Assembly: GCA_035283845.1 (NCBI GenBank) | Contig: DATESZ010000056.1 | Coordinates: 1-11,219, forward strand | DNA length: 11,219 bases | Origin: DATESZ01 sp035283845 | GTDB taxonomy: Bacteria; Desulfobacterota; Syntrophia; Syntrophales; JACQWR01 | Reading direction: 5' to 3' | Shown: piece by piece, positions 5,977-11,219 of the stretch | Layout: each line of letters opens with the position of its first letter | Position numbering within the stretch: the first letter of the stretch is position 1 | Made by a program: the position numbers and the translations under genes | The notes under the pieces: model-generated | The model's database searches: none | The model's input: the letters and a program-made list of their open reading frames with translations, nothing else | Told to the model about the DNA's origin: nothing

Positions 5977-7224
5977 TTACTGGTTCATAGAATCCAGAAA
6001 ATCCTGATTAGATTCCGTTTTGCGGATCTTGCTGACAATGAATTCCATGGCGTCCACCGGGTTCATCTCCTGCAGGAGCCTTCTTAATATCCATATTCTG
6101 TTTAAGTTCTGTTTCGGCATCAGCAGCTCTTCCTTTCTGGTCCCAGATCGGACGAGGTCAAAGGCCGGGAAAACGCGGCGATCGGCAATCCTGCGATCTA
6201 AATGTAACTCCATATTGCCGGTGCCTTTGAATTCTTCAAAAATTACTTCATCCATCCGGCTTCCCGTATCTATAAGAGCGGTCGAGATGATGGTAAGGCT
6301 GCCGCCGTTTTCTATGTTGCGCGCAGCCCCGAAAAACCTTTTTGGTTTGTGCAGGGCGTTGGAATCCACTCCTCCCGAGAGCACCTTCCCGCTCGGAGGC
6401 ACTACCGTGTTATAGGCCCTGGCAAGTCTCGTAATGCTGTCAAGAAGAATAACTACATCCCTTTTGTGTTCCACGAGACGTTTCGCCTTTTCGATAACCA
6501 TTTCCGCCACCTGAACGTGCCTGGTGGCCGGTTCATCAAAGGTTGAGGATATGACCTCCCCCTTTACGCTCCGCTGCATATCCGTCACTTCCTCAGGCCT
6601 TTCATCAATCAGCAAAACCATCAGGATCACTTCCGGGTGATTCGTGGCGATGCTCCGGGCAATGTCTTGCAGGAGAACCGTTTTTCCCGCTCGGGGAGGC
6701 GACACTATTAACCCTCTTTGGCCCTTGCCGATGGGGGTGAACAGATCCATAATCCTCGTGGAATAATTTTCCGGATCCGATTCAAGATGTAATTTTTCCT
6801 CAGGATAAAGTGGGGTAAGGTTGTCAAAAAGTATCTTTTCTTTGGCCGCATCGGGGTATTCAAAATTTACCGTATCGACCTTAAGAAGAGCAAAATACTT
6901 TTCACCCTCTTTGGGAGGCCGCACTTCTCCTGATATGGTATCACCGGTTCTCAGGCTGAATCTCCTGATCTGGGACGGCGAGATATAGATGTCATCCGGA
7001 CTGGGAAGGTAGTTATAATCCACCGCCCTCAAAAAACCAAAACCGTCGGGCAGTATCTCCAGAACACCAGCGCCGGATATAACGCCATTATTTTCAGCCT
7101 GTGCCTGCAGGATGGAAAAAATCAAATCCTGGCGCCTCATACCGCTCGCACTGGCTACATCTAATTCTTTCGCCAATTTTGTCAACTCACCAATCGGTTG
7201 CCTTTTTATTTCATCAATATTCAT
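5977..7224 (-). CDS. rho: Transcription termination factor Rho
   Basis: Rho is a hexameric RNA-dependent ATPase that loads on unstructured C-rich RNA, translocates 5' to 3' and dissociates elongating RNA polymerase. The 415-residue product is of standard length, without the large N-terminal insertions of some lineages. The order is: a short helical N-terminal domain (1-47), an OB-fold primary RNA site (about 48-118, with GVLEILPDGFGFLR), Walker A in SPPRAGKTVLL (175-185), Walker B in LMVLLIDERPEE (201-212), the LLDSITRLARAYN region (260-272), and the Q-loop of the secondary RNA site in VVPPSGKVLSGG (274-285). The ATG has TAAGGA 6 bases upstream. A strong promoter and a long leader precede it, as expected for an autoregulated gene. 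It appears to head the rho-to-hisD cluster. Confidence 0.98.
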   Translation of the reverse strand: MNIDEIKRQPIGELTKLAKELDVASASGMRRQDLIFSILQAQAENNGVISGAGVLEILPDGFGFLRAVDYNYLPSPDDIYISPSQIRRFSLRTGDTISGEVRPPKEGEKYFALLKVDTVNFEYPDAAKEKILFDNLTPLYPEEKLHLESDPENYSTRIMDLFTPIGKGQRGLIVSPPRAGKTVLLQDIARSIATNHPEVILMVLLIDERPEEVTDMQRSVKGEVISSTFDEPATRHVQVAEMVIEKAKRLVEHKRDVVILLDSITRLARAYNTVVPPSGKVLSGGVDSNALHKPKRFFGAARNIENGGSLTIISTALIDTGSRMDEVIFEEFKGTGNMELHLDRRIADRRVFPAFDLVRSGTRKEELLMPKQNLNRIWILRRLLQEMNPVDAMEFIVSKIRKTESNQDFLDSMNQ

Positions 7225-7245
7225 AGTAAATCCTTAAACAAAAAA

Positions 7246-7290
7246 TTAAATAACAGCACTCCGCAAACCCGGAATCCTGCCCGAGGACAT
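7246..7290 (-). CDS. Possible rho leader peptide (14 codons)
   Basis: ATG at 7290-7288 opens a 14-codon frame, MSSGRIPGLRSAVI, ending in TAA at 7248-7246, 21 bases before the rho start. A good ribosome binding site, GAGGGAG, ends 5 bases upstream of the ATG. In Escherichia coli a short leader frame (rhoL) precedes rho and takes part in its autoregulation; sequence similarity is not claimed. Short frames occur by chance, so only the ribosome binding site and position favour this one. Confidence 0.3.
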   Translation of the reverse strand: MSSGRIPGLRSAVI

Positions 7291-7451
7291 TAAGACTCCC
7301 TCTTAATTGTATTTCCCATTGAGAGACTGCATGGAATATATAATGCAACGAGCATTTTAAGAAGAACTTGAGTTAATATGTTGGGTCGCTAACTGAACTC
7401 TTGAAACACTTCAAAAGGAAGGATTTAGCATACGCCTATCTTCGGGGTGCA

Positions 7452-7480
7452 TTTCTATACCAAAGTTCAAAGCATGTCAA
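7452..7480 (-). promoter_or_regulatory. Sigma70-type promoter for rho cluster
   Basis: The minus strand has a perfect -35 TTGACA (7480-7475). Two overlapping -10 readings exist: TAGAAA (7457-7452) at the ideal 17-base spacing, or TATAGA (7459-7454) at 15 bases, each 4 of 6 consensus. Start of transcription would be near 7445, giving a leader of about 220 bases before the rho ATG. Confidence 0.6.
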
Positions 7481-7558
7481 GCATTTTTTTCGGCTGCTTT
7501 TTTTGGTTACCGCAGCCCTGAAGGCATCTATTTCTCCGTCTCTTTCAACATGAACAAA

Positions 7559-8530
7559 CTAACTATGTTCTCTAAGGAAATCGCTTAGAGAGGCTATATC
7601 CGCAGGCAGCGGAGAAGAAAAAATCAGGGGGGAGCCAGTTACAGGATGTATAAAGCTGATACGGCTTGCATGCAACGACGGCCTGCGCATCATTTTTAAC
7701 CTCTCCTTTACGGCTATATCGGCCGCCGACCTCACCCTCTTGGCGCCGCCATAGACAGCATCGCCCACCAGGGGATAGCCCGAATGGGTAAGATGCACCC
7801 TTATCTGATGGGTCCTTCCCGTCTCAATATCAATTTCAAGAAGGGTTGCTATCCCGTACCTTTCGCTGACGCGCCAGTGCGTCCGGGCCTCTTTCCCCCG
7901 CCGGCTGCGGGTGGACATCTTCTTCCGGTCCGTCCTATCCCTCCCTACCGGCGCATCGATAATCCCCTCTTCCCCTTTTACATCGCCATACACCAGTGCA
8001 TGATAGGTTTTCCTTATCTCGTGTCTTTTGAACTGGGCCGTAAGCCCCCGGTGAGCCACGTCCGACTTGGCCACCACTAAAAGTCCCGAAGTCCCTTTAT
8101 CCAGGCGGTGCACGATCCCCGGCCTCAGCACGCCACCAATGCCTGAAAGGTCCTTACAGCGAAAAAGGAGGGCATTGACCAGGGTGCCCCGGTAGTTTCC
8201 CGCGGCCGGATGGACAACCATCCCCGGGGGCTTATCGATAACCAGAAGAGAGGCATCCTCGTAGAAAACATTTAGAGGAATGTCTTCTGGAATAACATCA
8301 TATTTGACGGCCGGCGGTTTATCAAAAGATATCACGTCCCCTTCCCTTAGCCGCTGGCTGGCCCTGGCAAGTAGATTGTTAAGGCGTATCTTCCCCGTAT
8401 CAGCCGCTTTTTTTATCTGCGCCCGGGAAAGCGACAACTCCCGGCAGGAGGAAAGAAAGACATCGAGTCTTAGCCCGCTTTCTTCCTTAGTTACCCTGAA
8501 AGAATAGATATGTGCCTTGTCTTCAACCAT
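7559..8530 (-). CDS. rluD: RluA-family 23S rRNA pseudouridine synthase (RluD-like)
   Basis: Enzymes of this family isomerise specific uridines in rRNA or tRNA to pseudouridine. The 323-residue product has an N-terminal S4 RNA-binding domain (about 18-75, GLRLDVFLSSCRELSLSRAQI) followed by the catalytic domain. Visible motifs are LLVIDKPPGMVVHPA (95-109), the catalytic GIVHRLDKGTSGLLVVAK (138-155, catalytic Asp144) and ETGRTHQIRVHL towards the C-terminus. S4 plus RluA domain at about 320 residues is the RluD/RluC layout; RluD modifies helix 69 of 23S rRNA. The exact target uridines cannot be read from sequence, so the RluD name is the likelier of the two. The start is supported by GGGAAGA 5 bases upstream. 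It follows selA after 50 bases and probably shares its transcript. Confidence 0.93.
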   Translation of the reverse strand: MVEDKAHIYSFRVTKEESGLRLDVFLSSCRELSLSRAQIKKAADTGKIRLNNLLARASQRLREGDVISFDKPPAVKYDVIPEDIPLNVFYEDASLLVIDKPPGMVVHPAAGNYRGTLVNALLFRCKDLSGIGGVLRPGIVHRLDKGTSGLLVVAKSDVAHRGLTAQFKRHEIRKTYHALVYGDVKGEEGIIDAPVGRDRTDRKKMSTRSRRGKEARTHWRVSERYGIATLLEIDIETGRTHQIRVHLTHSGYPLVGDAVYGGAKRVRSAADIAVKERLKMMRRPSLHASRISFIHPVTGSPLIFSSPLPADIASLSDFLREHS

Positions 8531-8580
8531 TTACATCTTCCCAGCTTCACCCCTCGCACCTCGCGCTTTTTGAGGAAGTG

Positions 8581-10041
8581 TCAATGCCCTCTTTTTTCGC
8601 CAAGCGTCTCATGTCCCGATGAAATAATTGCTTTCATAGCGTCCCTGATGATCACTAATTCCAGTTCGTCCACCGTTCGTAAATCGAAAAGCACCTCATC
8701 ATCGGCAATTCTTGCAATTACAGGAACTTCAAGCCCTCTCAGGCGCCCTTCCAGGGTGTTCGGGGAGAGAATTTCCGAGCGGATGGAAAGGAGCGCCGTG
8801 GGAATATCCCGCGTGGGAAGCGCTCCTCCACCCGCTAAGGATGTACCTTGCTTTACGGAGAATTTCATTCCTTCAGGCGCCGACTTTTTCAGCATGGCCA
8901 GAAGTTTCCGGGCGCGGCGCGTAACCGCGTCGAGCGGCTCCGTTAAAGCCCGGAGCACCCCGAGGCTAACTACCGCCTTTTCCGGCTGGAGGTATTGCAT
9001 CATGGTAGCCTCCAATGCCGCCAAAGTAAGTTTATCTATCCTCAGCGCACGGTTGAGGGGATTTTTCTTGATCTTTTCCAGAATTTTTTCTTTTCCCAGG
9101 ATAATGCCTGCCTGAGGGCCACCCATCAACTTGTCACCACTGAAGGTAACTACGTCCACGCCTGTCGCCAGTACTTCCTGCACTGTGGGTTCCCTCTCCA
9201 GACCATAACGGTCAAGTTCAATAAAGCAGCCGCTGCCCAGATCATCCATGACCGGAACGTGATATTTTTGGCCCAGGGCCAACAGATCTTCGAGTTTCGT
9301 CTCTTCCGTAAAACCTACGATCCTGAAATTACTGGTATGAACCTTTAGTATTACCCCTGTTTCGCCGCTAACCAACGCCTTTTCATAGTCTGAAAGCCTC
9401 GTTCTGTTTGTTGAGCCTACCTCCCGGAGGCGGGCGCCGCTTTTTTCCATGACCTCCGGTATGCGGAACTCACCGCCTATTTCTATCAGTTCGCCCCGGG
9501 AAACGATGGCCCCCTTTCCCTCGGCAAGGGTGTTCAAAACTAAAAGGACGGCGGCGGCGTTATTGTTGACCACCAAAGCATCTTCCGCCCCGGAAAGGGC
9601 GCACAGCAGCCTGCGGACATGATCATACCGAAGCCCCCGTCTGCCTGTTTCGAGATCGAATTCCACGTTGGAATAGCTGCCGCCGACTTCGACAAGCCTC
9701 TTTATAGCCTCAGGGCATAGAGGCGCCCTTCCCAGGTTGGTGTGGAGGATAATGCCTGTAGCGTTCACCACTCGCCGCAGGCGGTAGCGGCTGAGGCTTC
9801 GAACATCTCTTTCCACCTGTAACGCCGCGCGCTCCAAAGCAGATAGAGAAGAATTCGCATCCCTGTCTTCACCCCCTAATATCGCCTGTCTCAGGCCATC
9901 CACGGCCGCCTGGGAGATTGACTTTACCAGATTACGCGGCGCCCCGGCAAAAACACCTTTATTTTCTAAAAGGATCATCAACTCGTCAATCTTGGGCAGA
10001 CTTTTAAGCATTGCTTTTTTCTGATCATCCATGGTTCTCAT
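8581..10041 (-). CDS. selA: L-seryl-tRNA(Sec) selenium transferase (selenocysteine synthase)
   Basis: SelA is a pyridoxal-phosphate enzyme, a large homodecamer, that converts seryl-tRNA(Sec) to selenocysteinyl-tRNA(Sec) with selenophosphate from SelD. The 486-residue product matches the usual bacterial length. Features include an N-terminal tRNA-binding helical region (about 1-85, LPKIDELMILLENK), RRVVNATGIILHTNLGRAPL (89-108), YSNVEFDLETGRRG (123-136), VNNNAAAVLL (158-167), the MDDLGSG segment (265-271) and the PLP lysine Lys304 in TFSGDKLMGGPQAG. GAGG lies 8 bases before the ATG, supporting this start; no clear -10/-35 pair is seen upstream. Its presence means the organism can probably make selenoproteins, common in anaerobic Deltaproteobacteria. 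selB, selD and selC are not in the window. None of the genes here contains an in-frame UGA that looks like selenocysteine. Confidence 0.97.
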   Translation of the reverse strand: MRTMDDQKKAMLKSLPKIDELMILLENKGVFAGAPRNLVKSISQAAVDGLRQAILGGEDRDANSSLSALERAALQVERDVRSLSRYRLRRVVNATGIILHTNLGRAPLCPEAIKRLVEVGGSYSNVEFDLETGRRGLRYDHVRRLLCALSGAEDALVVNNNAAAVLLVLNTLAEGKGAIVSRGELIEIGGEFRIPEVMEKSGARLREVGSTNRTRLSDYEKALVSGETGVILKVHTSNFRIVGFTEETKLEDLLALGQKYHVPVMDDLGSGCFIELDRYGLEREPTVQEVLATGVDVVTFSGDKLMGGPQAGIILGKEKILEKIKKNPLNRALRIDKLTLAALEATMMQYLQPEKAVVSLGVLRALTEPLDAVTRRARKLLAMLKKSAPEGMKFSVKQGTSLAGGGALPTRDIPTALLSIRSEILSPNTLEGRLRGLEVPVIARIADDEVLFDLRTVDELELVIIRDAMKAIISSGHETLGEKRGH

Positions 10042-10081
10042 AGGGAGTGCCTCACGGCAATATATGTTAGAGACTTATATG

Positions 10082-10142
10082 AAAATCCCCCCTCCCTGTA
10101 TCCCTCTCCCTCGACGGGGGAGGGAGGGGTGGGGGTGATTTT
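10082..10142. repeat. G/C-skewed imperfect inverted repeat (possible MITE/REP-like element or terminator)
   Basis: Between the SpoIID gene and selA, AAAATC (10082-10087) pairs with GATTTT (10137-10142). Inward, CCCCC (10088-10092) pairs with GGGGG (10131-10135), leaving one unpaired T. CCC (10094-10096) pairs with GGG (10127-10129), and CCCTC (10102-10106) with GAGGG (10120-10124), with mismatches between. One arm is nearly pure pyrimidine and the other purine. On the minus strand the stem ends in GATTTT, so it could terminate the SpoIID transcript. The form resembles dispersed intergenic repeats known in many Deltaproteobacterial genomes; that link is from memory. Confidence 0.6.
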
Positions 10143-10181
10143 TATCCTTCGTTGAGCCCGCTTCGAGCATGGGTGCTATTG

Positions 10182-11219
10182 TCAATACAACTGCTTTAAA
10201 GAAGCGCCTGAAAAGTAATGCAGCAGAATTTCCATGGTCTTAAATCCGCTATCGGCCATGACGGCGGCGCCAATCTGACATAAGCCGACACCATGCCCCC
10301 AGCCGGCGCCCTGCAGGATAAAGCGCGCCGGCACGTTGAAAGGATCGCGCTCGATGGAAACAATAAAGGCACTGCTTAACAAGTGGCTTCGGGAAAGCAG
10401 GCGCCGGATCTCCAATTCCTTTCCCACAATGACGGAGCCCTTGGATCCAATGATCTGCAAACGGAAGATCCTTCCGGAAGCGCCTCGCTTCAGGGGCACA
10501 AGGTCATGGAGAATGCCTACGTCAATTTCTGTTTTTTCTCCTATGATCTCTTCCAGCTCCGTCCGGCTGTACTCCACCTGCCAGCGGAAGAAATTCTCCG
10601 TTTCCCGATCGAAAACAGGTAGAACATGCTGCAATATTTGAATGTCAGCTACATTACAATAGGCATCGGGACGGGAAAGTATCCAGTTTCTTGCCTCCCT
10701 CTCCGTCCTTATGGGAGGGCGCTTAATTGCCGAATCGGCTACGGAAGAAAGACAGGGTACTTCTTTATCTTCCCAGGCGGCGGCAAAATCTTCCGTCAGC
10801 CCCCCGCAGGCCTTGTGATACCTGGCATCACAAATTTCATTATCCCGGATGAGGAATAAGCCCCGCGTCGCCCGAACCGCCTCCCCGGCTCTTCCCCCCT
10901 GGCTTAACCCTATTCCCTGATACCGCTGGCAATGGTCATCGGCGCAAACGTCAAATAACTCATGCTCTTTTCTGTCATACCAGCGGATGATTTCGCCATC
11001 CTCAATCCTCGAAGGCTTCACGGGAAGGGCTTGTTTACCCTTCTGTTCCAGCATCGCCATTAGCCAACTACGTGAAATAACGGCATGAGCCTTTAAGAAT
11101 TCGAGCGGCGCCGTATCACTCATTTCGGAAGAAATCACGCTCACGAGGTAATCTTCAAGAGGGATTTCATTTACGGCTGTAATGCTGTCGGCATCGGATG
11201 CAATAAACTTGAGGTCACC
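10182..11219 (-). CDS. SpoIID/LytB-domain protein, 5' end beyond the window
   Basis: The frame is open to the right edge, so only the C-terminal 345 residues are visible; the GTG codon at 11144 lies inside the domain and is not the real start. SpoIID-type enzymes cleave glycan strands of peptidoglycan; in endospore formers this drives engulfment, while in other bacteria related proteins remodel the wall. Motifs, numbered from the window edge, are IPLEDYLVSVISSEM (19-33, Glu32 at the position of the SpoIID catalytic Glu), LKAHAVISRSW (the LKAQAVAART segment of the family), DVCADDHCQ with Cys92, His96 and Cys97, YHKACGGLTE (134-143) and GAGWGHGVGLCQIGA near the C-terminus. The Cys/His residues probably bind zinc, as in characterised SpoIID. 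No signal peptide can be judged. It lies upstream of selA, 140 bases away; no functional link is evident. Confidence 0.93.
   Translation of the reverse strand, partial: GDLKFIASDADSITAVNEIPLEDYLVSVISSEMSDTAPLEFLKAHAVISRSWLMAMLEQKGKQALPVKPSRIEDGEIIRWYDRKEHELFDVCADDHCQRYQGIGLSQGGRAGEAVRATRGLFLIRDNEICDARYHKACGGLTEDFAAAWEDKEVPCLSSVADSAIKRPPIRTEREARNWILSRPDAYCNVADIQILQHVLPVFDRETENFFRWQVEYSRTELEEIIGEKTEIDVGILHDLVPLKRGASGRIFRLQIIGSKGSVIVGKELEIRRLLSRSHLLSSAFIVSIERDPFNVPARFILQGAGWGHGVGLCQIGAAVMADSGFKTMEILLHYFSGASLKQLY

Larger units (their letters stand above)
7225..7558 (-). promoter_or_regulatory. Gene-free region with rho promoter and leader
   Basis: This 334-base stretch separates the RluA-family gene from rho. 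Read on the minus strand it holds the rho promoter (7480-7452), then about 220 bases of leader containing a tiny open frame of 6 codons (ATG 7431-7429, no good ribosome binding site) and a 14-codon frame (7290-7246) with a good one. A TTTAATTTTTTG run lies just before the rho ribosome binding site, but only a weak 4-5 bp stem precedes it. A 6-bp stem, GGCTGC/GCAGCC (7492-7497 and 7512-7517), lies after the upstream gene. It is followed by A's, not T's, on the minus strand, so it is not a clear terminator. Long leaders upstream of rho serve autogenous control in Escherichia coli; the same role here is an inference. Confidence 0.5.

Noticed and set aside
7492..7517. GGCTGC/GCAGCC stem as terminator of the RluA-family gene
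   Set aside because: On the minus strand the stem is followed by A's rather than T's and the loop is 14 bases.
8557..8584. TTGACA at the selA stop codon as a promoter for the RluA-family gene
   Set aside because: No -10-like hexamer lies 15 to 18 bases downstream; the sequence there is AGGTGC.
8581..10041. A selenoprotein gene or SECIS hairpin linked to selA
   Set aside because: No gene in the window has an in-frame UGA at a plausible selenocysteine position, and all family lengths are normal.
10155..10185. TTGACA at the stop codon of the SpoIID gene as a promoter for selA
   Set aside because: The bases at -10 distance are G/C-rich (AGCGGG) with no match to TATAAT.

Overview
The window reads as ordinary bacterial chromosome, most like a Deltaproteobacterium (Desulfobacterota, Syntrophales/Geobacter-type). 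The argument is gene order, recalled from known genomes and not searched: rho, rpmE, prfA, prmC, murA and hisD in one direction is familiar from that group. Nearly all intact genes lie on the minus strand, so transcription runs from the right edge to the left.

Right part (11219 to 7559): a 5'-truncated SpoIID/LytB-type peptidoglycan hydrolase, then a short gap holding a G/C-skewed imperfect inverted repeat, then selA (selenocysteine synthase) and an RluA-family pseudouridine synthase. No selB, selD or tRNA-Sec is present.

Middle part (7558 to 1061): a 334-base gap carries a good sigma70-type promoter and a leader of about 220 nt before rho. The leader contains a 14-codon open frame with a strong ribosome binding site. 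Then follow rpmE (with its own extended -10 promoter candidate), prfA, prmC, murA and hisD. Two junctions overlap by 4 bases (prfA/prmC ATGA, murA/hisD GTGA). murA starts with TTG and hisD with GTG. The cluster joins transcription termination, translation termination (RF1 and the methyltransferase that modifies it), a ribosomal protein, the first step of peptidoglycan synthesis and the last step of histidine synthesis.

Left part (1060 to 1): a tRNA-Gly(CCC) gene has its own promoter, whose TTGACA overlaps the hisD stop codon. Beyond its 3' end is decayed, non-core DNA. It contains an 11-bp-period A/T-tract repeat, an 8-bp inverted repeat, a truncated and frameshifted AbiEii-type toxin remnant on the plus strand, and an unrecognised broken frame on the minus strand. 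This is the only accessory-looking part and may be the eroded scar of an island that used the tRNA as its target.

I see no convincing new multi-gene system. The points most worth checking are the rho leader, the tRNA-adjacent scar with its phased repeat, and the hairpin repeat near selA.
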